A stretch of DNA of 64,000 bases from CAWJPW01 sp963844845 (GCA_963844845.1 CAWJPW010000008.1:930001-994000); one strand, 5' to 3'; positions 53,375-62,306 are shown, counted from the first letter of the stretch. The notes: a model not told the origin generated them from the sequence alone. Made by a program: numbers and translations.

Positions 53375-53440
53375 CGGTGGTGACAACCGGTGGTCGCCGC
53401 TACACTGGAAAATTGGGGGTCATGCCCCCGAGGAGGGGCC

Positions 53441-54004
53441 ATGAAGCTGAGTGGTGCGCTGATCCTGGTGGTGCTCCTGGCGGCAGCGATCGTGATCTTC
53501 CTGCAGAGTCGGGACACCAAAGCGAGCCTCGATGCCGTCAACAGCGTCGCCGTGGACCTACGTGAGGCAGGAGTCAGCGGTACCAGTCTCGACCGCGCCG
53601 CGGCCGGCCGTGCCCTCGACGCCCTGGATCAGCTCCAGGCGGCCCCGGACACAATCGCCGACCACCTCGACGACCTCCGGACCATCGCCGAAACGGCAGC
53701 GCGCTGGGCGGACGCCGCTCCCACTCCCTCCCAGGACCTCACCGCGGCAGTGGCGCTGCGCGTCGCCGCGGACGAGCTGCGTCAGTACGGTCTCGAACCA
53801 GCGCCGGCGCACCTTATCGGCGCGCGCCGGGAAATCGCCCGCGCCCGCGAGGCACTCGTCAGCGGTGCGGCCGGGCCGGGCGGGGCGTCCGACGGCTCGA
53901 TGCCAGCGGGCAGCTCGGTACAGGGTGTCCGCGACCGCCTCAAGAACCTGCAGCAGGGCGAGCGCGAGCGGATCCAGGACGTCCAGCAGCAGATCAATCA
54001 GTAG
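53441..54004 (+). CDS. Hypothetical membrane-anchored helical protein
   Basis: 187 residues. Start at 53441 has AGGAGG upstream. One N-terminal transmembrane or uncleaved signal segment (LSGALILVVLLAAAIVIFLQ), then helices rich in Asp, Ala and Gln (LDAVNSVAVDLREAG, RALDALDQLQ, DLRTIAETAARWA, RLKNLQQGERERIQD). These have coiled-coil character and no catalytic motif. The leader contains a GGGGG/CCCCC hairpin next to the ribosome site, which could tune translation. Its 3' end overlaps the convergent gene by 11 bp. No family recognised. Confidence 0.7.
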   Translation: MKLSGALILVVLLAAAIVIFLQSRDTKASLDAVNSVAVDLREAGVSGTSLDRAAAGRALDALDQLQAAPDTIADHLDDLRTIAETAARWADAAPTPSQDLTAAVALRVAADELRQYGLEPAPAHLIGARREIARAREALVSGAAGPGGASDGSMPAGSSVQGVRDRLKNLQQGERERIQDVQQQINQ

Positions 54005-54386
54005 CGGGCTGATCGGACGGCGGGAAGGGGAGGTCCTCCCACAGCTCGGGAGCGATGTTGGTGCTCGTCACCGGACCGGCGCCCAGGGTGGCCAGCTCGG
54101 ACGCCACCTCACACAGCCACCGCTGCACCGCGCGGCTGCGCTCCACCGCCACCAGCGGCCACAGGCGCACGATGGCGTGCCCGTGGTGAGGCGCCAGCAG
54201 GAGCACTGGGTGCAGGGGCCGGGCGAACTCCACCACCAACCCTTCGACCAGGACCCCCTCGCCGTCGAGGCGCAGCCAGCGGCCCTCGCTCTTGAGCACC
54301 GCTCGTCCCCAGCGGCGCGGCTCACCGGTGAGCTGTGCCGCCACCTCCGGCCATGCCACGGGGTGTGTGAGGACCATGTGCGGCAT
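53994..54386 (-). CDS. Hypothetical protein
   Basis: 130 residues, start at 54386 with GGAGG five bases upstream. Composition is ordinary and cytosolic. Segments such as WGRAVLKSEGRWLRLDGEGVL, LVVEFARPLHPVLLLAP and GHAIVRLWPLVAVER suggest a mixed alpha/beta domain. It shows no motif I recognise. It overlaps the end of the preceding rightward gene and is divergent from comF. The frame is supported by codon bias and the ribosome site rather than by known homology. Confidence 0.6.
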   Translation of the reverse strand: MPHMVLTHPVAWPEVAAQLTGEPRRWGRAVLKSEGRWLRLDGEGVLVEGLVVEFARPLHPVLLLAPHHGHAIVRLWPLVAVERSRAVQRWLCEVASELATLGAGPVTSTNIAPELWEDLPFPPSDQPATD

Positions 54387-54456
54387 AGAACCTCCGGTCC
54401 TCAGTGTAGCCTTCACCGTGCGCGAGGACGCTTGTGAACTCTGTTACGATGCGCCG

Positions 54457-55179
54457 ATGCGTGCGATGGAGGTTCTCACCGCCACCGTCGAGACCCTGCT
54501 CCCGAGCACCTGTCCGGGGTGTGACGGCGAGCTCCCCGGTTTCGCCCGGGGGCTCTGTCCGGCCTGCTGGTCGACCCTGACCCCTTTTCCGGGGCCGCGT
54601 TGCCCGCGCTGCGGCGGCGAGACCGACTGTGCTGGTGCCGCGTGCCTGGCCTGCGCCACGGCGCCGCCGCCCCAGGCCGGCACGGTGATCCTGGGGGAGC
54701 ACGCCGGGCGGTTGCGCGTGGCGGTTCTGGCCCTCAAGCACCACGGGCGGGACGAGCTGGCGTCCCCGCTCGCCGCCCGCCTCGCGGACCGGGTGGCGAC
54801 GGCGGCGTGGGCGCGCGACCTCGACCTGGTCATGGCGGTGCCCTCGCACCCGCTGCACCGTCTGCGCCGGGGCTGGACCGCCGCCGAGTTGGTGGCACGA
54901 GGGGTGGCGCGACGACTCGCACTGCCCCACCGATGCGGTCTGCGCCGGCACGGGATCCGGCGCCAGGCCGGGCGTGGCCGGGCGGCGCGCCGGCGTCTGC
55001 CGCGGCGGGCCTTCACCGCCGGCGAGCTTCCCACCGGAACGCGGGTGCTGCTGGTGGACGACGTCACCACGACCGGGATGACCCTGCGGCGGGCCAGCGA
55101 AGCGCTCCTCGCCGCCGGAGCGGCGGTGGTTTACTGTGCGGCGGTTGCGGCCGCTGTAGATCCCAGGAGGCTTGCATGA
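54457..55179 (+). CDS. comF: ComF-family phosphoribosyltransferase-like protein
   Basis: 240 residues. An N-terminal zinc ribbon (CPGC, CPAC, CPRC, then CAGAAC/LACA) precedes a PRTase fold ending in the PRPP loop VLLVDDVTTTGMTL. The middle has YAGRLRVAVLALKHHG-like and AVPSHPLHRLRRGWTAAEL, the ComF core. In competent bacteria ComF aids uptake or handling of single-stranded DNA; elsewhere its role is unclear. The ATG at 54457 lies six bases after TACGAT with no ribosome site. Ends in a 4-bp overlap with proline dehydrogenase. Confidence 0.88.
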   Translation: MRAMEVLTATVETLLPSTCPGCDGELPGFARGLCPACWSTLTPFPGPRCPRCGGETDCAGAACLACATAPPPQAGTVILGEHAGRLRVAVLALKHHGRDELASPLAARLADRVATAAWARDLDLVMAVPSHPLHRLRRGWTAAELVARGVARRLALPHRCGLRRHGIRRQAGRGRAARRRLPRRAFTAGELPTGTRVLLVDDVTTTGMTLRRASEALLAAGAAVVYCAAVAAAVDPRRLA

Positions 55180-56087
55180 CAGCGTTCGACACCCTGATCA
55201 AGCACGGGCTCCCGCTGGTGCCGAAGTTCGTGGTGGGTCGGGTGGCCCGTCGTTACGTGGCGGGCGAGAGCCTTGACGACGCCGTGCAGACGATCGGCGC
55301 CCTCAATCGGGAGGGCGCCATGGCCACCGCCGACGTGCTCGGCGAGGAGGTGCACGAGCCGGGCAAGGCGGCGGCGGCGGTGGCCGAGTACCATCGCGTG
55401 CTCGACACCCTCGCTAGGGAAGGACTCGACTGCAACGTCTCGGTGAAACCCACCCTCGTCGGGCTCTCCATCAGCGAGGGCCTCTGCCTCGACAACATCC
55501 GCGCAGTGGCCGCGCACGCGCGCGAGCTCGGCAACTTCATCCGGATCGACATGGAGGACCACACCTGCACGGACGCCACCCTGCGCATCTACCGCCAGCT
55601 GCACGGCGAGTTGGGGAATGTCGGTGTCGTCCTCCAGTCCTATCTGCGGCGCACCCTCGCCGACATCCGCGAGCTTCTCCCACTGGCGCCCAACATCAGG
55701 GTCTGCAAGGGCATCTATCGTGAGCCCCGGGCGATCGCCTGGAAGGGCTTCGACACCATCCGGGCCAACTTCGTGCGCGCGGTGGAGGTGCTCGCCGAGG
55801 GCGGCGGCTACCCCGCCATCGCCACCCACGACGAGCACCTGGTGTGGGCCGGAATGGCGGTGGTGGAACGTCTCGGCCTGGAGCCGACGCGATACGAGTT
55901 TCAGATGCTCCTGGGGGTCGATGCCGAGCTGCGCCGGATCATCCTCGCCCACGGCCACCGCCTGCGGGTCTACGTGCCCTACGGCCGCGACTGGTACCCC
56001 TACTCCACCCGGCGCCTGCGTGAGAACCCCACGGTCGCCAAGCACGTTCTCCGCGCCATGCTCGGGATGAGGCCGGCCACGAGCTGA
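55176..56087 (+). CDS. putA: Proline dehydrogenase
   Basis: 303-residue FAD-dependent enzyme oxidising proline to pyrroline-5-carboxylate, donating electrons to quinone. Short monofunctional form without P5C dehydrogenase. Signature segments are NVSVKPTLVGLSI, FIRIDMEDHTCTD, VGVVLQSYLRRTLAD, RVCKGIYREP, ATHDEHLV, YEFQMLLGV and RVYVPYG, and the Arg pair RRLREN closes the barrel. The ATG has AGGAGG five bases upstream and overlaps comF. No P5C dehydrogenase gene lies nearby. Confidence 0.92.
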   Translation: MTAFDTLIKHGLPLVPKFVVGRVARRYVAGESLDDAVQTIGALNREGAMATADVLGEEVHEPGKAAAAVAEYHRVLDTLAREGLDCNVSVKPTLVGLSISEGLCLDNIRAVAAHARELGNFIRIDMEDHTCTDATLRIYRQLHGELGNVGVVLQSYLRRTLADIRELLPLAPNIRVCKGIYREPRAIAWKGFDTIRANFVRAVEVLAEGGGYPAIATHDEHLVWAGMAVVERLGLEPTRYEFQMLLGVDAELRRIILAHGHRLRVYVPYGRDWYPYSTRRLRENPTVAKHVLRAMLGMRPATS

Positions 56088-56125
56088 CTCTCGGCGCGGC
56101 CCCGGTCCCGGTCCCGGTGCCGGTC

Positions 56126-56427
56126 GCTGATGCTCCCGCCACCGGCTCCCGGGCGGCTCCACCGCCCGCCACCGGCTCCCGGGCGGCTCCACCGCCCGTC
56201 GGCGCGGTCCCGGGGGCGGCAACGGCGTGCGCGGCCAGGCGGCAACGAGGCCGCCCCCGGGCCCTCAGCGCTGAGTCGCCTCCCTGGTCGTTCGGGGCCA
56301 CTACTCCGGACGCCAAGGGCCGTGGGAGCCCCCCATGACGTTTCCCGCAAGCGCGCTTCGAGCGAGGAAGCGCTCCCGGGAGAACGTCATGGACGGCACG
56401 CCCGCCGGAGGGCCCATGCTCCGGGAT
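56126..56427 (+). repeat. Dispersed intergenic repeat family B (copy B3)
   Basis: Starts with a 30-bp direct duplication (GCCACCGGCTCCCGGGCGGC... twice, about 56132-56191), then the shared GTCGGCGCGGTCCCGGGGGC. Its hairpins are ATGACGTT/AACGTCAT (56335-56342 with 56383-56390) and GCCC/GGGC (about 56400-56413). Flanks (56095-56125 and 56428-56510) are CCGGTC-rich low-complexity tracts. No gene lies in 56088-56509. Confidence 0.65.
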
Positions 56428-56509
56428 GGTCCCGGCCAACGGACCCGGTCCCGGTCGCGGACCCGGCCCCGGAGGCGGCCCCGGTCCCGGTCGCCGCCGA
56501 CCCGGGCAG

Positions 56510-58600
56510 CTAGTCCTTCACCTCAGGCATTTCGCAGCCGTAGACGTAGCGCTCGAACCACGGCTGCCAGTCGTCCTTGGTGATCTGGTTGAGGATTCCC
56601 ACCAGGTGGCGCGTGCCTCCCCACTTGTAGGTGAAGTTCTTGAGGAACGAGCGCAGGAGGGCAAAGAAGTAGCGGTCGCCCTTTTCCTTGCTGCCGAGGC
56701 GCCGGGCCAGCTCCTGGCGTAACGCGTGCAGCACCAGTGGCCCCTTGTGGTAGAGCAATCGCGTGCGGTCCATGTAGTCGCGGCTGTCGTGCATGGCCAG
56801 ATAGTTGGCGAGGTAGATGCTGCCGCCGTCGCCGACCATGGACTCGCCGCCCTTCCAGCCGTTGAGGATCTTCTTGAACTCGCGCTCGCCGCGCTTGCCG
56901 CCGCCGCGCATGGCCTCCAGGCAGAGCGCCGCCGAGTACTCGGCGAAGCTCTCGGTGAGCCACTGTTCCTCCAGCGAGTCCATCTTGAGCACGTGCCCCC
57001 ACCAGGCGTGGGCGATCTCGTGCACGACACGCTCGTTCACCCCCTGGGAGAAGATCTGACTCATGGTCTCGCCAATGGGGTCGAAGGCCTCCTTGGTGAT
57101 GAAGATGATTCCGGGAGGCGCCTGCCCGAAGCCCCAGGTGTTGACCTCGATGATGTCCTCGTCGCTGAATGGGTAGGGGGTGTCGAACAGCATCTGGTAG
57201 AACTTGGTGGCGGCGAAGAAGTTGTTGAGCAGCTTCTTGGACGCGGACTCCTTGCCGAACACGTATGCGGCGACGTTGCAGCTGTGCCCCTCCTGAGTGT
57301 CGCTGAGGACGTGATACTTGCCCGCCGCCACCGCAGGGAACTGCATGGGGTGTTCGACCTTGGTCACCACCGTGGTGACGCCGTTCTCGGTGGTGCGCGA
57401 CGTGGTGACTCCGGAGGCAAAGGGGATGAAGGGTTCGGGCGCCTTGACCGTGAGCTCCATGGTCGCGAGCTCGCCGTTGAGGGGCGGCTGCGGGTACCAC
57501 GCGCCCGGGGGCAGCGAGAAGTAGCTGTCGCCGCCGGGGTGCTGGGCGAGCTCGCCCTCGTGGACGACCTCGACCTCGGTGGTCGCACCCAGAGCCGGCG
57601 GTGGGTCGAGGAGCACCAGGAGCTCCGAGTCCTGGTGCACGAAGGGAGCGCTCTTGCCGTTGACCTTGACCGAGCGCACCGTCACCGGGAGCTCGGTAGC
57701 ATCGTCCACCACCGACTGCCACAGCGAAGCCCGCCACAGACCAACGCCGGCTCGGGTGGTGCGCAGCGTGCTCCGGGTTGTGATCACCGCGTGCTCGTCA
57801 TGGTCGTTGTCCACAGTGAATGCCTCGTGCTCGGCCACCAGTGGCGCCGGGAATCGATCCCACCACTGGCGCCCGATGGGCTGTGTCACGAGGTTCTCGG
57901 GGCCGTAGCGCCCCTTGTAGACAGGATTGCTAGAGGTCGACTTGTCGAGGCGCTCGAAGGCTTCGCTGCGCCTCACCACCGGGTCCACCTCGAGGAGGTA
58001 GAAGCCGTGCTTGCCCTTGAGCAGGGCGTAGGCCGTCCCCGCCGGCGCTCCGGCGAAGTGTCGGGCCACCGCCAGGTCATGGGAGGGATGAGCGAAGAAC
58101 GGGTGGTCGAGAAGCTCGCCGACCCAGCCCGGCAGATCGCCCGGCGCCGCAGTATCGGCGGTGTCCTGCACGGTACCCGGGAGGTCCCACCCCCACACCA
58201 CGGCGCCCTCGAGGGTCTCCTGTACAACCTGGGATCCGTCCCGTTCGGTGAGCTCCAGCGAGCTGGCGCGATGCAGGTTGCGGCGGGCCACCGGAGCGCT
58301 GAAGCGATCCTCCACCCGGTACACCAATTCAGCGGGGCCCGACAGCAGGAGGCCGCACCGTTCGCCGCCGGCGGTGAGGACGCGCGTCGTGCAGCCGGGC
58401 TGGGGCGTGATCCTCGCACGGCCGATAGCCAGGGCGCCCGGCAGCGTGACCAGAGCGCCGACCTGCGGCGCGTCTACCGCGGCCGCCCACTCGGCGAAGG
58501 CGGGGGGCGGCGCGGCCCTGGGAGTGCTGTCGGCCGCGGCGCCGCCGCCGGCGACGAGTACGGCAGCCGTTAGAGAAACCAGAATGGAGCGTGCCTTCAT
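56510..58600 (-). CDS. Secreted M1-family metallopeptidase
   Basis: 696-residue gluzincin aminopeptidase. Signal peptide 1-24 (ILVSLTAAVLVAGGGAAA). A large N-terminal beta region of about 430 residues is followed by the catalytic domain: HEIAHAWWGH (zinc and catalytic Glu), then ESFAEY 18 residues on with the third ligand. The exopeptidase GAMEN motif is not clearly present, so endo- or atypical activity is possible. RLLYHKGPLVLHALRQEL matches M1 helices. Start 58600 has GGAGG upstream; the further upstream extension has no support. Probably nutritional proteolysis with the M14 enzyme. Confidence 0.88.
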   Translation of the reverse strand: MKARSILVSLTAAVLVAGGGAAADSTPRAAPPPAFAEWAAAVDAPQVGALVTLPGALAIGRARITPQPGCTTRVLTAGGERCGLLLSGPAELVYRVEDRFSAPVARRNLHRASSLELTERDGSQVVQETLEGAVVWGWDLPGTVQDTADTAAPGDLPGWVGELLDHPFFAHPSHDLAVARHFAGAPAGTAYALLKGKHGFYLLEVDPVVRRSEAFERLDKSTSSNPVYKGRYGPENLVTQPIGRQWWDRFPAPLVAEHEAFTVDNDHDEHAVITTRSTLRTTRAGVGLWRASLWQSVVDDATELPVTVRSVKVNGKSAPFVHQDSELLVLLDPPPALGATTEVEVVHEGELAQHPGGDSYFSLPPGAWYPQPPLNGELATMELTVKAPEPFIPFASGVTTSRTTENGVTTVVTKVEHPMQFPAVAAGKYHVLSDTQEGHSCNVAAYVFGKESASKKLLNNFFAATKFYQMLFDTPYPFSDEDIIEVNTWGFGQAPPGIIFITKEAFDPIGETMSQIFSQGVNERVVHEIAHAWWGHVLKMDSLEEQWLTESFAEYSAALCLEAMRGGGKRGEREFKKILNGWKGGESMVGDGGSIYLANYLAMHDSRDYMDRTRLLYHKGPLVLHALRQELARRLGSKEKGDRYFFALLRSFLKNFTYKWGGTRHLVGILNQITKDDWQPWFERYVYGCEMPEVKD

Positions 58601-58694
58601 GAATGCCTCCAAACTCCGCGATTGTAACCGAGACCGGCGGCCACCGAGTTGCTTGAGACGGGGTACGGTCGACCATCCGCTCATCGGCCGGAAG

Positions 58695-58723
58695 TTGAGA
58701 GCAGGCGCGAAAAACGCTATGCT
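58695..58723 (+). promoter_or_regulatory. Promoter of the TPR-udk-ParA gene cluster
   Basis: TTGAGA (58695-58700), 17-bp spacer, TATGCT (58718-58723), 36 bp before the ATG at 58759. Confidence 0.7.
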
Positions 58724-58758
58724 CCGAGGTGCGTGCGGACCGCACGCTGGAGGCGCTC

Positions 58759-59697
58759 ATGCTCAAGGTTGGACGATTCACGCTGGTAGCTGCGATGCTC
58801 GCCCTGCTCGGTGTTGGCCTGGCCGAGGCCGGAGCCCAGGCCCGGGTGCGGGGTATCGTGGTGGACAGCGAGGGCAAGCCGATCCCCTCGGCGAAGGTAA
58901 TTGTGACCTCATTGGACATCGACGACTACAAGAAGGAGATCTCGCCCAAGGATGACGGCACCTTCTCCTTCGTGATCCTCGACGCCACACGGCACTACAA
59001 GTTCCACGTAGAAGCCGACGGGTATGTGCCCTACGAGCAGGAGTTCAAGGTGCCGGTGGGGAGCACCGACAACGACTTCAAGTTCGAGCTCAAGACTCGG
59101 TCGGAGATGGTCCAGGCCGAGCAGGCCGAGATCCTGGAGCAGCCGGGCTACAAGCAGCTCGGCGAGGCGAACGACCTCCTCAAGGCGGGCAAGAAGGAGG
59201 AGGCTCGTGCCAAGTTCGCGGAGGCGGCGGAGGCCAAGCCGGACCTGACCCAGGCATGGGCCGCGCTTGCCCAGCTCGACTACGAGGCCGGCGACTGTCA
59301 GAAGGGCCTCGATGCCGCGAAGAAGTGCCTGGACCTCGACGACGAGTCGGTACAGTGCCTGGCTGTAGCCACCAACGCCACCAAGGTTCTCGGGCTCACC
59401 GACGAGCACGAGAAGTACCTGGCCCGCTATCAGGAGATGAATCCCGAGGACCCAGCGACCCTGTTCAACCAGGCGGCCGGGTTTCTCAACAAGATGGACG
59501 ACGAGCACGCCAGGCCGCTGCTTGAGCAGTGCCTCCAGGTCGACCCAGACTACGGCAAGTGCTTGTTTGAGTACGGCATGCTCCTGCTGCGCTCGGGCGA
59601 CATGGCCGGGGCCAAGGCGCAGCTCGAGCATTACCTCGAGGTCGCGCCCCAAGGTCCCGAGGCGGAGACGGCGCGCGAGACTCTGAAGTACCTCTGA
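58759..59697 (+). CDS. Exported CarboxypepD_reg-like and TPR protein
   Basis: 312 residues. Start with GGAGG five bases upstream. Signal peptide 1-26 (TLVAAMLALLGVGLAEAGA). A carboxypeptidase-regulatory-like beta-sandwich (about 28-105: RVRGIVVDSEGKPIPSAKVIV, FHVEADGYVPYE) precedes TPR repeats (about 125-312: GEANDLLKAGKKEEARAKF, AWAALAQLDYEAGDC, MLLLRSGDMAGAKAQLEHYL). Likely a periplasmic scaffold. Two cysteines in the TPR region may pair. It is followed by uridine kinase after 47 bp on the same strand. Confidence 0.85.
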   Translation: MLKVGRFTLVAAMLALLGVGLAEAGAQARVRGIVVDSEGKPIPSAKVIVTSLDIDDYKKEISPKDDGTFSFVILDATRHYKFHVEADGYVPYEQEFKVPVGSTDNDFKFELKTRSEMVQAEQAEILEQPGYKQLGEANDLLKAGKKEEARAKFAEAAEAKPDLTQAWAALAQLDYEAGDCQKGLDAAKKCLDLDDESVQCLAVATNATKVLGLTDEHEKYLARYQEMNPEDPATLFNQAAGFLNKMDDEHARPLLEQCLQVDPDYGKCLFEYGMLLLRSGDMAGAKAQLEHYLEVAPQGPEAETARETLKYL

Positions 59698-59744
59698 CGG
59701 CACGGCGAGCCGGGCGGGGCAGCCGTCCGGCTGCGGGAGGCGGC

Positions 59745-60398
59745 GTGGAACGGACCCTGTGTATCGGGGTCGCCGGCGGCAGCGGCTCCGGCAAGACCAC
59801 CGTGGCCAACGAGATCATTCGGCGGGTGGGGCGTGAACGCATCGCCGTCCTCAATCACGACCGTTACTACCTGGACCTCTCCCATCTCGACGAGGCCCGC
59901 CGCGGGCACCACAACTTCGACCACCCCGGGTCGCTGGAGAGCGCGCTCATGGTTGAGCATCTGAGCCTGCTGCGGGCCAGCGAGCCCGCGCCGGTCCCGG
60001 TTTACGATTTCACCCGCCACGTCCGGCGCCCGGAGGTGGAGTGGTTCGAGCCGCGGCCCGTCATTCTCGTGGAGGGAATCCTGGTCCTGAGCGAGCCCGC
60101 CCTCCGGGCGCTCATGGACGTCAAGATCTTCGTCGACACCGACCCCGACATCCGCTTCATCCGGCGCCAGAAGCGCGACATCGCGGAGCGGGGGCGGACC
60201 GTGGAGAATGTCGTTGCCCAGTACCTGGAGACAGTGCGGCCGATGCACCTGGAGTTCGTGGAGCCCTCCAAACGGTGGGCCGACCTGATCATCCCCGAGG
60301 GCGGCTTCAACACCGTTGCCCTCGACCTCGTCATCAGCCGCATCGAGAAGATGCTGGCGAGCACCCCGGCCGAAGCCGGCGACCGGCGAGGCGGGTAG
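59745..60398 (+). CDS. udk: Uridine kinase
   Basis: 217-residue P-loop kinase phosphorylating uridine and cytidine to UMP and CMP. Walker A GGSGSGKTT, NHDRYYLDL (nucleoside site), FDHPGSLESALM, PVYDFTRHVR and the LID arginines RFIRRQKRDIAERGRTVE are all at family positions. GTG start with GGGAGG four bases upstream. The next gene follows by 6 bp. The C-terminal 10 residues are a Gly/Arg tail beyond the normal end. Confidence 0.92.
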   Translation: MERTLCIGVAGGSGSGKTTVANEIIRRVGRERIAVLNHDRYYLDLSHLDEARRGHHNFDHPGSLESALMVEHLSLLRASEPAPVPVYDFTRHVRRPEVEWFEPRPVILVEGILVLSEPALRALMDVKIFVDTDPDIRFIRRQKRDIAERGRTVENVVAQYLETVRPMHLEFVEPSKRWADLIIPEGGFNTVALDLVISRIEKMLASTPAEAGDRRGG

Positions 60399-60404
60399 GG
60401 GGCC

Positions 60405-61658
60405 GTGCGGCGGGTCATCACCGTCTCGTCGGGCAAGGGTGGCGTCGGCAAGACGACCTTCGCCATCAACTTCGCCCTCACCCTGTCGCGGGTCGCACCC
60501 ACTGTCCTCATCGACCTCGACACCGGCACGTCGTCGGTGCGCAACACCCTCGACGCGCCGGTGACGCGCGACCTCTACCACTTCTTCCGCAAGGGGCTTC
60601 CTCTCGCCGAGTGTGTCACGCGGCTGCCGGCGAACCTCGACCCCGCCGGGCTCTTTCAGCAGTTCGGCTTCATCGCGGCGCCCAAGCATGCCATGGAGGA
60701 CATCACGAACCTCGCCGAGGAGGCGCGATGGCGGCTGGTTCATGCCGTCAATCAGCTTCCGGCCACGTACATCGTGCTCGACCTGCGCGCCGGGCTCGAC
60801 GCCAACGTGCTCGACTTCCTGCCCCTCTCGAACTCCGGAGTGCTGGTCTTCACACCGCACCACCCGGCCGCCACGTTGGCTGCCGGAGACATCGTCAAGA
60901 GCCTGCTGTTCCGCAAGCTGCGCTTCGTGTTCGCGCCCGACTCGCCGTTCTTCCGCGGCTCCGCCAGAGCGCACGAGCACCGCCTGGTGAACGATCTTCT
61001 CGATCAGGTTGAGGACGTCTACGAGGAGCGCCTTCCCAACCTTGACAGCTTTCTCTCCGACCTCAGCGAGTCGTTGGGCGACAACCCTTACCTACCGGCC
61101 ATCGCCGACGTGCTCAACTCCTTCGGCGTGTACTTCGTGCTCAACATGTTCAACGGCGTGGAGGAGTCGTACGACAAGGCGGTCCGGCCCTTCATCGAGT
61201 ACCTGACGCGGTATGTGTCGGGCCGGTTGCACCTCACCAACCTCGGGTGGGTCGTGGAGGACGACCTGGTCCACCAGGCCAACTGCGAGCGTCGCCCCAT
61301 CCTCCTCAAACCCATCGACGGCAGGGGGCCGCGTTCGCTCGACCCGGTGATTGAAGAGCTGCAGCGCCTGGAGAGCGCAACCCTGGGGCTGCCGCGCCTC
61401 GCCGGCCGGCGCGCGCTGCAGGATGGGCGCGACGACGAGGTGGCCATGCTGGGTCCCCAGGCCAACCTCAACCGACAGCTCGACATCCTCCACCGCATGT
61501 ACCGCAGCGTGGGGGCCATGCAGGTTCGAGACAACTTTGCCTACATCGCCCACCGGGCGCTGCACGTCACCCGCTACCTGCCGGCCGACACCTTCGGACA
61601 GGCCCGCCTCACGACCCCCCTGGAGATCTTCCAACAGCTGTTTCCCCGAGGTCGGTAA
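60405..61658 (+). CDS. MinD/ParA-like ATPase with long C-terminal extension
   Basis: 417 residues. SIMIBI ATPase with deviant Walker A KGGVGKTT (11-18), VLIDLDTG, and a Walker B-like YIVLDLRAGLD, where the switch-II GxD is less standard. The N-terminal 270 residues match FlhG/MinD-type proteins but include an insertion (FAPDSPFFRGS...DLSESLG). A conserved-looking C-terminal tail follows (PQANLNRQLDILHRMYRSV, then DNFAYIAHRALHVTRYLP). It lies six bases after uridine kinase. No flagellar, min or par genes adjoin, so the cargo is unknown. Confidence 0.8.
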   Translation: MRRVITVSSGKGGVGKTTFAINFALTLSRVAPTVLIDLDTGTSSVRNTLDAPVTRDLYHFFRKGLPLAECVTRLPANLDPAGLFQQFGFIAAPKHAMEDITNLAEEARWRLVHAVNQLPATYIVLDLRAGLDANVLDFLPLSNSGVLVFTPHHPAATLAAGDIVKSLLFRKLRFVFAPDSPFFRGSARAHEHRLVNDLLDQVEDVYEERLPNLDSFLSDLSESLGDNPYLPAIADVLNSFGVYFVLNMFNGVEESYDKAVRPFIEYLTRYVSGRLHLTNLGWVVEDDLVHQANCERRPILLKPIDGRGPRSLDPVIEELQRLESATLGLPRLAGRRALQDGRDDEVAMLGPQANLNRQLDILHRMYRSVGAMQVRDNFAYIAHRALHVTRYLPADTFGQARLTTPLEIFQQLFPRGR

Positions 61659-61756
61659 GTCGGGGTTCGGTCGGGACGACCGCCCCGCGCTCTACGGCGG
61701 CCATCGTGAGCCCTGACCGCGCCGCCTCGTACCCTCAGTCTCCTGCCAAATTGGCG

Positions 61757-62092
61757 TCAGGAGCGTGCCGCCGGGCGGCGTCGCCGCCGGGTGTGCAGCT
61801 CCTCCTCCTTGAACATGAACCTGATGGAGTGCTTGAAGAGAAGGAGGTTCGGAGCATCGCTACGGTTGAGCTTGATGCAGTTCTTGTCGTACCACTCGAT
61901 CCAGCCGTTGAGCTCGGTGCCGTCGTTGAGCACCACGATCATCACGGTACGCGCCTGCATCTGCTTGAGGTAGTAGAAGTTCTCGGCATTCGTCTGCTCG
62001 GCCGGAACCTGCTTGCGACGGCCCGTAGAGCGCGACGGATAACGTTCCATCATCTCGGTGATGGAGGGTCGGATCAGCTTTCGGTCCGACAT
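61757..62092 (-). CDS. hfq: RNA chaperone Hfq
   Basis: 111 residues. The Sm core is clear: NAENFYYLKQMQARTVMI, LNDGTELNGWIEWYD (Sm1) and NLLLFKHSIRFMF (Sm2 with the KH dyad of the proximal uridine pocket). It differs from typical Hfq by about 32 extra N-terminal residues (RPSITEMMERYPSRSTGRRK) and an Arg-rich tail (RRRRRPAARS). Gln in EQTNAE-N replaces the usual Q8 context. It would anneal small RNAs and mRNAs. Start has AAGGAGA upstream. Located downstream of, and opposite to, the ParA-like gene; not linked to miaA. Confidence 0.9.
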   Translation of the reverse strand: MSDRKLIRPSITEMMERYPSRSTGRRKQVPAEQTNAENFYYLKQMQARTVMIVVLNDGTELNGWIEWYDKNCIKLNRSDAPNLLLFKHSIRFMFKEEELHTRRRRRPAARS

Positions 62093-62306
62093 GTGTTCTC
62101 TCCTTACGGCCCACCCGGTGGGGATGTCCGAACCCTCTTCCTCAATGGTGGGCCGCTCAGTTCAGAGTAGCAAAACCCGGGCCAGTCTTCTTCCGTGTCT
62201 GGGCGCTGTTCTCACTGAATCATACCGTGAACCCGGCCTCGTGTGCAGCCATTCCGACATCCCGCCGGAGCTCTCCCGGCCGGCCGAGCACCGGTCCAGA
62301 GCCGGA

